Below, one piece after another: positions 47,320 through 57,685 of a stretch of 64,000 bases of DNA (its first letter is position 1; each line of letters starts with the position of its first letter). Source of the stretch: Macrotrachela quadricornifera (taxonomy: Eukaryota > Rotifera > Eurotatoria > Philodinida > Philodinidae); contig JAJEKB010021013.1 of assembly GCA_022393335.1 (NCBI GenBank), forward strand, positions 770,838-834,837. Reading direction: 5' to 3'. A program made the translations under genes and the position numbers. The notes under the pieces were generated by a model. It saw only the letters and a list, made by a program, of their open reading frames with translations. It ran no database searches and had not been told where the DNA came from.

Positions 47320-47525
47320 GCCGCTATGGCAGAGTGGTGTAGTCGTTCGACGTGCATGGCCATGGTATTATGTTCGAACCTCGGCGTCATCAATTATAAA
47401 ATGACCTTAGACAAGTCACTAACAGATGTTTGTCTCGTATTATCCGTCTGACAGCACACTTACTACTTTATTGACAGACAGAAAAGCCCTTATGGCCAGT
47501 ATGTGGTCAGTTAGTGTGCATGGAG
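47320..47525 (+). mobile_element. tRNA-derived SINE
   Basis: The head resembles a Ser/Leu-type tRNA: A box TGGCAGAGTGG at 47327-47337, and B box TGTTCGAACCTC at 47371-47382; GCCGC at the 5' end can pair with GGCG after the B box. The anticodon arm is not intact, so it is not a functional tRNA gene. The body contains CCTTAGACAAGTCACTAA, very like the CCTTGGGCAAGTCACTT word found in the bodies of several animal SINE families. The 3' end is ill-defined. Confidence 0.75.
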
Positions 47526-48960
47526 AATTCAAGTAATTAGGCGGAAGAAACTCTGAATCAGATTGGCCTTCTCTCCAGAATTACAGCTAGAAATAGTTGT
47601 AGGAAAATATATTGGACTTATGAAAATGTTCTTGGATATCACTCCATACGGGAAGGTGGCTGAAAGGTAGGACAGTTCTATGTCTTCTTCAATTGAAACC
47701 GATTTTTCCATGATTATAAATTGTTTTAAAATCATTCCATTTTAATTCATTTTAAATCACAAGAAAAATCGATTAAAATATGATTTTTGTCGGTTTTTTA
47801 ACATGTAGTTGTCACATGAAATGGGAAAGGATGGAAAATTTTAAGAATTATTTCATGTCATAAGACAATTTTTTTTGTCCCATCCCAAGCGGAGCCCTGA
47901 TCTAGATGACTAAGAGAAGCATGGCCAACGGTAAGAGACGCTAGTTGATTGTTACCTTAAATTAGCTGAATTGTAATTGATTAAGATTCAGATAAGTGCG
48001 TGAGAAAACTTCAGTTTGGAGTACGACACTTCGTCAACAAATGAATTGTTGTTTTGCGAAAAAAAAATGTAATGTTGGAAAAAACCTTTTAACAAAGTGA
48101 TACGGAAGTGAGATAAAATTTCGACATGACTACTTGTAAAACAGAAGAAGTTAGTCATTAAAAATAAGCAAACATGCAAATATATTGGAGGGTAGATGTG
48201 TTGTGTGTTGGAAAAAACCCAGTGACGAGTAGACATGCATCAGTTCCAGTCATGACAGGTGGCAAGGCTCTCAATAATTTTAAGGGGTGGGAGTGGGCAA
48301 AAAATTTCCCAAACATTCTAACGCACACTGTTTGTGAGGAAAACCAGCTAAATAGTTGACTGATCAAATTTGCTAGACAATTTTTGAGGGATAACTCAAA
48401 ATTTCTGCAGACATGGCGTAAAAAGTGGGAGAGGCTAACCCATCCTATCCCCTCCGACATCGAGAGCCCTGACAGATGGACCGGATGTGTACCTGTTAAT
48501 AATTTATTATTATATTAAGTCATATTCTGTTATAATGGCGTACTAAATACAGTCGTCGGATAACAATCTCAATATTAGTCAGAAAAAAAACTGAGCGTTC
48601 TGCTGTCATGAGTGTTCTCTACTAAATTTTCAAGGATGATACTAATATTAACATCACAGTCATGCAGTAATTTTCTTAATTATGCTCACATTCTTCTGCT
48701 CATTGACAAAGATACGCTCGGACAGTTTTGTCGATCTTAATTCTTATTTTTCCGAAATAATAAATCCTATTTGATAAAGAAAGCTCCTCTAAGATATTAT
48801 TGAAACTGTTTCGATAAACGACAGATCTTAAAAGCCATTTTTTACCAACTAGAAATAACAAATAATATAGCATCCTGACTAAATAAAAATATACTATAAA
48901 TGTTTATTGTCTATTTGAGAGTTAAATGGTTGTGGTCGTTTTGTGAATGACTTTTTATAG
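47526..48960. other. Spacer with hAT-like CAGGGCTC words
   Basis: No gene. CAGGGCTC occurs on the minus strand at about 47896-47903 and 48466-48473 in the same orientation, so these are not the two ends of one element but may be solo hAT-type termini. Confidence 0.35.
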
Positions 48961-49350
48961 GAGCGAGATAGGGCTGGTGAGTTATCGTTGGAAAGAGGAG
49001 ATGAAAATGGATCGAATCATATATAGAAAGTTTTTTTCAAAATATTTTTCTAAAGGTTTTAGTCGAATGTTTTGAAAGAATTCTTTTTTTTTCTTCTATG
49101 TTAAAAAAGAGAATCGATGGTTTCAATATTTTGTTAGTGTTAACGATCTTGAGGGTGAAGATGGTGATTGTCGCGCACTCCACAAAAACCAATAAATTAA
49201 TATCATGACCATGACAGACGTGCTGTTTTTCTTGAAGTTTCAAGTAAAACCTTCAGGAAAGTAGTTCAAAAAAAAACTTTCTATATATGATTCGATCCGT
49301 TTTCATCTCCTCTTTCCACCAGTAACAGCCCCACACCCGTATCTCGTTGC
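48961..49350. mobile_element. MITE with ~80-bp terminal inverted repeats, ~390 bp
   Basis: The arms share GTTGGAAAGAGGAGATGAAA versus GGTGGAAAGAGGAGATGAAA and then GGATCGAATCATATATAGAA and a run of seven T, in inverted orientation (48961-49040 and 49262-49350). Tips read GAGCGAGATAGGG and CAACGAGATACGGG. No coding sequence; the short minus-strand frame inside is not convincing. Confidence 0.8.
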
Positions 49351-50510
49351 TGCGAGAAGATATTCTAAAAATGTCCATAGCCACGTAATTGTGAAATGGA
49401 CAATAGTTGCAAGTAAAGTTAAATTTTGATGCATCATTCTGAATAAAGAGACGATTCTCTAATTGCGATGCTTATAATTTTCTATGAAGATATCATTATT
49501 ATTTGAAAATAACATTTATATAAATAAACATGAATAGCAACAACTGATACTATAAATTTTAACTGGCTAAAGCTTCTTATGATAAAGAAGTCTTCTATAA
49601 CTTTTAGATAGTCAATCATATTTTTTGATTATTGTTAAAACAAGAACAAATTCTTTCTGGTTGGAACAATAATCATTTAAGATGTAACGTATTCTGTAAA
49701 ATATAATGATATAGACCTATCATTTTTAATAACTATCAATAGTGACAAGAAATAGTTAACAGATAATCATATAAACAAATTGTTGCTATCGGGTGCCTTA
49801 TAAAAATCTAACTAATATGTAGTGAGTTATACATTATTCTGACAGATAACAACGAATGAGCATATAGTAAATACAAGAGTCATTAAATAAATATCATATG
49901 TATCATGAATACTTCAACAGTCTCACATCCCAATAATTATTAAAATATATTGGAGAAAAAGAGAGTATTTGTCATTCATTGACCTATAGTTCAGCTTAAG
50001 TCAATAGCCAGTTAACTGGACTAGTGCATGTCTAGTTAGTAACGAGCAGCTAGATGGCAAGAGCAGAAAGATAGAACAAATCATGGTAACAGCTACCGTA
50101 GACAAAATCGATAATAACACACTCAACATTCATACATATGTCCATGAAAGATTCAAATCTCTCGAGAACTGTCTTGCTAAGCTCAAAATTAACTTCTGGA
50201 CTACGTCTTTGGTAAAAGAGATTTAAATGAGAAATGTCTTGAAGTGCAATAAGAAACAGAGGATGAAAATTTTAGTAAGTTTTTGTAATAATACTATGCA
50301 GAAGTATTGAATCAATTTAATGTCTGATAACTATGTCGCTTTTTAAAAATATTTATATTCAGAAAGCAACTCCATGTTGTCTTTACAGATCAGATATAAC
50401 TTTGAAATTGCAAAGAACTACTTTTTTTATCTATTTGGGTGATAATGTTCGAAGCGGCTATTTTTTTTTCTATATGAATATGATTACTTTATTTTAGTGT
50501 CTCTGAGCTC
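49351..50510. other. AT-rich spacer, nothing seen
   Basis: No gene, no repeat termini, no notable composition shift. Confidence 0.45.
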
Positions 50511-51995
50511 TAGTGGCAGAACCAGGGTTTTGAGCTGGAGAGGGGGCTCAACCCTCCTAAGTTTTTCGGTACCTTTATAATCTGGCCTATGATTATGAAT
50601 TATTCAGAAAATAGGAATCCTTATAAGATTGAATTTTTTAAAAAGTAAGGATCCTTTATATAGAATAGGAAAAATATGGGTATGTATATTTTTTTCTCAA
50701 AAGCCCTTTACTATCCTATGGTTTATCGACATTTCAAGCTGTAAGATTGGAATTTTGATTGCATGTAGGTAGTGAGGAAACGCTGGTCCTTTTCTGAAAG
50801 AAGGAATATCTATCGTTGTATACTCGAGAAGAAAATTCATTCCGATGCCGTCGATGTTGTTCCTAGGAATGGACGATTTCAATCTCAAATCGGAGCTACA
50901 CTGTGTACAAAAAAGATATTTTATCGAAGTCTAGTTTTTCCATCACCAATATACCAGTTACTTATCTCATGCTCTACTATATAAACAAAGATTATACTGA
51001 AGACAAAATTTTTATGATGACGTCACATTTATTCCGCTCAATATGCATTACTTTTAAGAAAAGGATACCGCATTTGAATCATTATTAAAAGTCAATTATT
51101 GTTTATTAGTTTTTACTGGTATTTCATAAATGAATTATTAAAATTTGAAATATGATCTTTTCATAATGCTATTATAGCGATCCTAATGACGTATTAGTTT
51201 GAGAATAACTTCATGTAAATAAAACGAAAAAAAATTCTTCTGTTTTTCTACAGAAAGATTATACGCACAGTTGAAATAATATTTGAGAACGGAGGTTGAA
51301 GATTCATATTAAGATACACAGTTAGTTTCAAAGTATAATGAAACATATTGTAATGAAGAAAATTGAGACCAATGCTTAATGTACATATTTTAAAGATATA
51401 GAGAAACGAATTTCCGAATGATGAAATATATTTTCTAACCTTTTTAAGTGTACTCTACAACGTGATACAAACAGTAATTTCGAATTCTAATGTAAATACT
51501 TACGTCTGAAGTATCAGATTACATAGAAAAATTGATATACACAGTCAGACGTACTTACGATGAGAATTAACGCTGAAATATATCGAAGTTGCTTTTATAT
51601 ATCTTAGAAGCAAGTTATCTTACGTATTTATATTCATTGAAATTGGTTGGTTTTTTCCAAGTAATGTTTGTTTACGTGAATCAATCAATCGCGTTATTTC
51701 AAAACACGTCATAATGAGTAAGACAGATGAATAATTTTCTGACATGTTGTCTTCATCACGCTACACTATCTTTTATCTTTTTCGATTCTTTCATCGGTGT
51801 ATGATAATAATAAACGCATATATATATATATGATATAGTCTTTTTACTAGATTTTTCTCTTTTCATATTGGTTTTTTCGCTAAATATGAGCCAATATTTT
51901 AGATTAAGGTATCCCCTTCTTTTTCCTTGCCGAACCTTTTAAAAATTTCTTTTTTGTTTATATGCGTTGTAGATAGACCATGTGGTGGTATTTCG

Positions 51996-52103
51996 ACAAG
52001 GGGGAAAAGCGCGATTTCAGTACTTCGAAGTACAAATGAAGTACGTACTTCACTTGTACTTCACCGTATTTCGAAGTACTGAAGTCGCGCTTTTTTCCCC
52101 TTG
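51996..52103. mobile_element. Foldback element, GGGGAAA..AGCG family, 6-bp target duplication
   Basis: Almost perfect 107-nt palindrome: the left end reads CAAGGGGGAAAAGCGCGATT and the right end on the minus strand reads CAAGGGGAAAAAAGCGCGACT, each continuing to TTCAGTACTTCG and AAGTAC words. ATTTCG lies directly on the left (51990-51995) and right (52104-52109), a likely 6-bp target duplication. This is the best-preserved of three related copies in the window. Confidence 0.85.
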
Positions 52104-52545
52104 ATTTCGGTCGGTCCTGCCATTCAATTGCTATCGGGTGTCCACTAAACGCTTCTACCAAAAACAAATTTAAAAAAAAAATTTTGTGAAACCTCTTGAG
52201 GACGGTGATACAGGAGTTGTCCCACCTATTTTCCGGCAAGGAAAATGTTTGTTCCGTATTAAGTTGTTATCATCTGTAAGCTAGTAGGTCGTTCTGGCTG
52301 CCATTTCATGCATATCTTTTATGAAACATGATCTAAAAAGAGTGTTGAAGTGTATAGGCGTAGAAATTTGGATCTCACATCCTGATCTTCATAGACATGG
52401 CAGACATCTTATCAACGAGTCGTCACAGACACCTTTAGTGAAACTTCCTCTCTACCACAGACCGTGACAGACATTACTAAGGAATTATTACAGACTGTTA
52501 CCGAGACAGTATCGCAAATAGCGTCGGTCGTATTGTTCTTAAATA

Positions 52546-53146
52546 ACTCTTTGACAGACGACTTTTGGACGGTCGACTTATGTCGATATTAATATCTTTA
52601 TTAGCTCGGTCTTGATCCAAAATATAACGCGCGAAGATGGGATCAACAATATTGGATTACTTCACGTGTGATGAGGCTATTTATTGAGATCAAGATAAGC
52701 ATTTTTATGTAAAATTTCAGTAAAGTTAGAAAAATCAATCAATTCTGTTCTGCGATACGTTCAATTTTATCCTATGAGCAAAATAAAAGTCAAATGTGAC
52801 AAACTTCTATTTAGTAAAAGCGATACGGCTTTAGAAGAGGAACAAGAACACACCCCTGTGTTGAGAAATAACCGAACTTGAATACAACGTAAGGCGAACT
52901 TTCAAGTTTGTCACACCTCTTCTGTCTCTTTTTAAAAGTAAAAACGAGCGACGCACATCTTTATAATTAACTCTAGAAGGAGAGCATAAGCATTGAAACC
53001 AAAAGTTGCATATCCAAAAATTAATTTTATACTATACATGCAGTGATGTTTTCCTTTCTAGCGGAGTCATTGTATCTATTTTATTATATTCCTATAATAA
53101 CAAATAAAAAAGCGGTCCATATATGGAACTCCGTCTGTCAAAGAGT
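52546..53146. mobile_element. Tc1/mariner-like non-autonomous element, ~600 bp
   Basis: TAACTCTTTGACAGACG at 52544-52560 is repeated exactly in inverted orientation at 53132-53148. If the outer TA is the target duplication, the element runs ACTCTTTGACAGACG to its complement. The interior has no recognisable transposase. It sits inside the hAT-like element. Confidence 0.65.
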
Positions 53147-53303
53147 TAATGATAGTTAGATCATGTTTCAAATTTTAATCCTGCAGGAATTGTGCTAACA
53201 GCTATTTTTCTTTTTCTTCCTGTCGTATACACACCTCTCAGATGCATCGCATAAGGCTTTTGTGTAATCATTTTGAGCCAAATACACGAAATTGACGCAA
53301 AAA

Positions 53304-53632
53304 CCATTTTGTGGAACTCACATATTTTTTCGAAGAAAAATAGTGAGTGTAAGTTTTAAGTCGAGGTTCTTAGCCCTCCTCCATTTACAGACATCCCTGT
53401 TACAAGCCCTAGCAACCAAAGTCAAAAAGCATGGCACGTGCTTTGAAATTGATGAGGGGGACAAAGAGGAAAGATAAATAAAATGAAGATCTTTACATAA
53501 GTTTTCCTAGGTAGTGGGGCGACGAAAGAAAAGAGCAATCAATATCACTACATATTTTGCTTAGTAGCAAGCAAGAACTGATGGTTGTTTAGTATATTTC
53601 TTCTGAAAATATGTGAGTTCCACATTTTCGTC
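53304..53632. mobile_element. Small foldback element, ~330 bp
   Basis: TTTTGTGGAACTCACATATT at about 53308 and, on the minus strand, AAATGTGGAACTCACATATT at about 53625 form ~38-nt inverted arms that continue into GAAGAAA words. No coding sequence. Confidence 0.6.
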
Positions 53633-54257
53633 CCAAAGGGACTGGCCTGACAAGCCTTTTTCATATAATATAGGTAAAATAGGAAAAGTAGTCGAAATAT
53701 AGGATAAATTAAAGGATTTTCCAAAAATATAGATTTTATAGGAAATATAGGTCGAATCGGAGCCCAAATATAATAAAAAAACTATTGAAAACACTACTGC
53801 ACATTTCCTGATTTTTCAAAAAGACGATGATCGGGAAGGGAGCGGGAGTAGCTTCGCAAAGGTTTCCCTGTACTCCCTTTCAAGGGTAGGCCACATCTCG
53901 GGAAATTTCTGTACCCTCCTACCTACAATTTCGGGCTAGGGGGGCTGAGTTCTCTCTGGCCCCTCCCCTGATTCCACCACTCAATACATACAAAATCCTA
54001 TATTTTTAAAAACTAATTGGAGGATAATTTGTATCACTTATTGATAAACTTTGTTTGTATAAATTTAGGTGAAGAAAAGTGATAGTAAACGTGCTATGAT
54101 GATGGGCTAAATTCAGTTTTAGAAACACTTTAGAAAGAAAACACGAGTGTGTGGTTATCATTAAGCGAGCTATAAATAAAGATGGTCGAACGATTTAAGT
54201 TAATGTAAAACTGATTTCGTCTGTGTTATCCTCTATGCAATCTAAATTTAATTTATT

Positions 54258-54306
54258 TAATTGTATGACGTACGTTTCGCAACTTTCAGTTGCATCATCA
54301 GACAAA
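54258..54306 (-). ncRNA. Hammerhead ribozyme core
   Basis: On the minus strand: CTGATGA (54301-54295), stem II GCAACT-GAA-AGTTGC (54293-54279), GAAAC (54278-54274), loop GTAC and the cleavage triplet GTC ending at 54267. The A and C of GAAAC pair with the U and G of GUC to give the minimal two-pair stem III seen in hammerheads of Penelope-like retroelements and retrozymes. Stem I is partial (U-A, G-U and U-A next to the core). All conserved core bases are present. It lies at the outer edge of an inverted-arm element, whose right arm carries a degenerate copy on the plus strand. Confidence 0.78.
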
Positions 54307-55080
54307 GAGATTGAATTGAATTATAATACAACTTGAGTGATAAATCCAGACAACATAAGGAATAATTCAATTAATATAGGAAGAAAATAAACATTAGTCG
54401 TAATTATAAAACGAAAACATGTTAGGAAAGTAAAGCAAATAAATCCTTCTATTATTCTCCTGTTTCTTGGAATATTTTCATCTTTACTTTTGGTTTGAAC
54501 GCTACTTCATCTTCTGGATAGATAACCAATAAGGTCGAACGAACAATTCTATTGAGAGTTGGTTTATATCTAGTAATAGTTGAAAATTCACCAACAAATA
54601 AATACGAGCATTTGATATCTTTACTAATAATCTTCTAATTTTGCTAATCGACTTCGTGTCTCGTTTTTATTACATGTTGATTTCTCTTTGATGAGATCGC
54701 TCAGCAATTTTTTATTAAGTGTATAATTAATAATGTTTTTGTTTCTACTGGAGCGCCTGACTGATATTGGCAAGGTTGAAGTTGATTGAACTTGTTGGCT
54801 AGAAAAGCTATTGGATTGTTGAGAAAAGAAGAAGGAAGTTTTAGGTTTACGATGTTCAATAAACGGTCTTTCAGATTGGCAAGTGGTTATTGCAATATAC
54901 GATGTTGGATATTATTCACAATTATCATGATAGACAATATGAGAAAACAAACTTTCGTAACATGTTTTTGTTCTATGATTATAACTAATGTTTGTTTGCT
55001 TTCTATATTAATTGCATTATCCCTCAAGTTGTATCATAATTCAATTCGATCTTTTCGTTTGATGATGCAATTCAAATGAG
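54280..55080. mobile_element. Inverted-arm element with hammerhead cores (Penelope-like or retrozyme-type candidate)
   Basis: The left arm (about 54286-54437) and the reverse complement of the right arm (about 54945-55078) align over 130-150 nt: TTGCATCATCA, GAATTGAATTATAATACAAC versus GAATTGAATTATGATACAAC, AATTAATATAG, and AAACATTAGT followed by AAAACATGTTA. The hammerhead core sits at the tip of the left arm and a decayed version (TTGATGATGCAATTCAAATG) at the tip of the right. Penelope-like elements can carry hammerheads in inverted terminal repeats. No reverse transcriptase or GIY-YIG domain is visible in the ~500-nt interior. Confidence 0.6.
54452..54619 (-). pseudogene. Unidentified coding remnant (55 codons)
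   Basis: Minus strand, open from 54619 to a TAA at 54454-54452, reading GEFSTITRYKPTLNRIVRST then LLVIYPEDEVAFKPK. Upstream at about 54707-54630 a second open segment (LLSDLIKEKSTCNKNETRSR then LAKLED) precedes a stop, in a way that suggests a decayed intron or a frameshift joining the two. Composition looks protein-like, but I do not recognise a family. It lies inside the inverted-arm element and may be its cargo or host sequence. Confidence 0.45.
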
Positions 55081-55488
55081 TGAAATTTATCTTTACTGTT
55101 AAAATTGTATTAGTGATTCTAAAATATAGATGTCCATCGCGGTTGAGAATCTGCCGCTGCCGCGCCGCGATGAACATCTCTGTCCTAAAATTATGGCCTG
55201 TCGATTAAAATAATTATCTTTCTGCAATCTAGTAGTCATTCAGAAAGAATAAACAGAGTGAATTTCTCTTCAACTACGAAGTCTTTTTTTTTTTATTAGA
55301 CGTATACTGAAGAGAACAGTTTTTCTACCTTGCTGATAACCTTATCAGAGAATGAATGCGACGATTCAATGTAAATAATAATTACAACATCAGAAAAAAT
55401 GTGATAAGAAAAAAAAACTGCAAAGCACTTCATTTGCTTTTTTTGCCACGTCGAGAAACACGATAGTATTACTGAATACATTGCAAAA
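55081..55488. other. 5' flank of the F-box gene
   Basis: No gene. A short palindromic GC-rich patch (GCGGTTGAGAATCTGCCGCTGCCGCGCCGC at about 55139-55168) is unusual for the neighbourhood but unexplained. Confidence 0.4.
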
Positions 55489-57228
55489 ATGTATTTTGAA
55501 TTGTTAGCCAATGAATTGTTACTCGAGTTATTTGAATATATAAACGCGATCGATCTATTTCATGTTTTCTACGGTCTTAATTCTCGGTTTAATGAACTTC
55601 TTATGATTCATTTCCGTGCCTATAATATTGACTTTCAATCTGTGTCTAAACATAATTTCGATATCTTCTGTATCAAGTACCTTCCATTAATTATCAAACG
55701 AGTGATTTCATTTCGTCTATCGAATGATCAAGAAACTCCAGGTTTGCCAAATCATTTTCTTCGCTATTATTTTACAATTAATCAATTTACTCATTTGAAA
55801 TATCTTAAACTTCATGCTTTCGATTCTATTAAATCATTACTAAAAATTTTATCTGATTGTTATCATCTAGCACATCTTACTCATGTGAAAATTACCGAAT
55901 GTCCCGATGTATATGGTAATAATTTTAATGATATGATTGAAAGTATTTGGCATTTACCAAAACTGACTCATTGTCATCTGAATTCAAATTTCGTTTACTC
56001 ATTTCAATTGGAAAATTCGACATTGATTTCATCAGAAACAATCAGACATGTGTTCATGAAAAATATTCGATTTTCGCCAAATGATCTGATTGAACTATTC
56101 GCACATACACCAAATCTTCAATATTTTAACACAACATTTGAACATAAGCCTGCGTTCTCACAGTCATTCATCGTTGTTCCATCGATCACTAAGTTAAATT
56201 TGGCAATCAAGCATCCACTACATCTACAGGGTAAATTTTTCGAATTGATGCCGAATTTGTCTCATGTAACACTCGAAATTACCGATAGTTCAAATAATAC
56301 TTATTTGAATGGACATCAATGGAAACAGTTTATTATTGATCATCTATTCAATATTAAAGTATTTCGATTTTTTGTAAGATACCGATTTTCTGGTAAGACA
56401 GATCCTGAGGAAACAATCGATAAAATACTTGATACATTTCGAACTCCATTTTGGCTTCATGAACATCGTTGGTTTGTTCAATGTCAGTGGATTCCACGAC
56501 TTACAGATCAAACAATATCTCTTTATACTTTACCAAGTTGTTCTAGCGACGTTTATGCTCTGTATTCATTGACGGTACGATCGAAATCTACTTGTCCTGT
56601 AAGTCAAAATGATTGGACATCCAATGATGTGTGTCTTATGATTCATAAAAATGAAATCTACATGGACTATCCATCATGTATTTTTTTCTCAAAAATCGGT
56701 CACTTAAAAATCAGCCTTCCTACAGAATGTAATATTTGGTCATTTATTTCTACACTTGATCATCTCATTTCATTGGATGTATCACTAACCAATAGGACTG
56801 GTCTATCTCAGCTGCAAACTTTGATCGATCGAGCACCTCATTGCTCTTCGTTAACTGTCAAAAATGCATCAGCTTCCCAATTGGCACAATTAGATACCAC
56901 TTATACACAGATTCGTCGAGTTTTTTTAATAAATTATTGTTTCAATGCTCCAGAATGTTCTTTGTTAGCTAATTCATCGCTAGGACATCGATGTGAAGTT
57001 CTTTCAATTGCTGTTACAGATCGACGGCATGTTCCTGATCTTATTGAAGAAATACCAAATCTTCGAGCATTGGCATGCTATTGTGAAGACAATAAATGGG
57101 ATGTGGATGGATCATTATCATCAGAAACGAAAAATGTACTCGAATGGCTGAAAGAGCATTTACCATCAACATACTTCATTCGTATGCTTATGAAATACCA
57201 TGAAAATATTCAAATATGGATTGGCTGA
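55489..57228 (+). CDS. F-box protein with LRR-like C-terminal region
   Basis: Single-exon frame of 579 aa. Residues 4-45 form an F-box (ELLANELLLELFEYINAIDL then FHVFYGLNSRFNELL), which would bind Skp1 in an SCF ubiquitin ligase. The rest has irregular leucine-rich segments (HLKYLKLHAF, HLAHLTHVKI, LPKLTHCHL, NLQYFNTTF, SITKLNLAI), typical of substrate-binding repeats, and a second LRR-like block near 430-530 (LISLDVSL, NLRALACY). This architecture is a large expanded family in bdelloid genomes. The start is the first ATG of the frame, four residues before the F-box proper. The frame is intact and the codon use resembles the other genes here. Substrate unknown. Confidence 0.88.
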   Translation: MYFELLANELLLELFEYINAIDLFHVFYGLNSRFNELLMIHFRAYNIDFQSVSKHNFDIFCIKYLPLIIKRVISFRLSNDQETPGLPNHFLRYYFTINQFTHLKYLKLHAFDSIKSLLKILSDCYHLAHLTHVKITECPDVYGNNFNDMIESIWHLPKLTHCHLNSNFVYSFQLENSTLISSETIRHVFMKNIRFSPNDLIELFAHTPNLQYFNTTFEHKPAFSQSFIVVPSITKLNLAIKHPLHLQGKFFELMPNLSHVTLEITDSSNNTYLNGHQWKQFIIDHLFNIKVFRFFVRYRFSGKTDPEETIDKILDTFRTPFWLHEHRWFVQCQWIPRLTDQTISLYTLPSCSSDVYALYSLTVRSKSTCPVSQNDWTSNDVCLMIHKNEIYMDYPSCIFFSKIGHLKISLPTECNIWSFISTLDHLISLDVSLTNRTGLSQLQTLIDRAPHCSSLTVKNASASQLAQLDTTYTQIRRVFLINYCFNAPECSLLANSSLGHRCEVLSIAVTDRRHVPDLIEEIPNLRALACYCEDNKWDVDGSLSSETKNVLEWLKEHLPSTYFIRMLMKYHENIQIWIG

Positions 57229-57685
57229 AAATAAACATTCTATTTACTCTATTGCTACACAATAGCATTGAACGCGAAAAGACAATGTTTGTCTATAGAT
57301 TGACAATACTATTTTCAATGTTTTGTTTTTCGTATATGAGAACGTTGCATTGTATTATTCATAAGCGTAATAATACATTTTTTAATGTTCATATTTTTCG
57401 CTGGATTCATCTCGAATTATGAAATCTTTTCTAGTTGATGAGAGATGGATGCAACCAAATGAATACATGCTGTATGCATAGATAGTGTCGTATATTTGCG
57501 TCTGTTAAAAGGGAAGACATAAAGGAATCACCAATGAAATTCTTTCACACATTTTCAGAAAATTCAATCCGACCTGTAGATCCGATCATCCATGAATCTC
57601 CTGGGTTAACAGATTCATTTGCTCAATTTGTCTGTGTTGTCAAAGGAGTTTTAACTGATTGGAGAATAAATAATCCTTGTGTATA
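57229..57685. other. 3' flank of the F-box gene
   Basis: A 68-codon frame at 57216-57422 is AT-rich and unconvincing. Nothing else seen. Confidence 0.4.

Larger units (their letters stand above)
50511..53982. mobile_element. Possible decayed hAT-like element, ~3.5 kb, with nested insertions
   Basis: The left end reads TAGTGGCAGAACCAGGG and the right end on the minus strand reads GAGTGGTGGAATCAGGGG, both followed by GGGGG and CTCA words; CAGTGGCGGAACCAGGG-like tips are common in hAT elements. No 8-bp target duplication is visible. The interior has no transposase frame but contains the elements at 51996-52103, 52546-53146 and 53304-53632. Confidence 0.45.

Noticed and set aside
47320..47392. 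Functional tRNA gene
   Set aside because: A and B boxes are present but the anticodon arm and acceptor stem do not fold into an intact tRNA; the SINE body follows.
47896..48473. hAT element bounded by CAGGGCTC words
   Set aside because: The two words are in the same orientation, so they cannot be the paired ends of one element.
54786..55079. 97-codon plus-strand frame
   Set aside because: Mostly overlaps the right arm of the inverted-arm element; no recognised domain.
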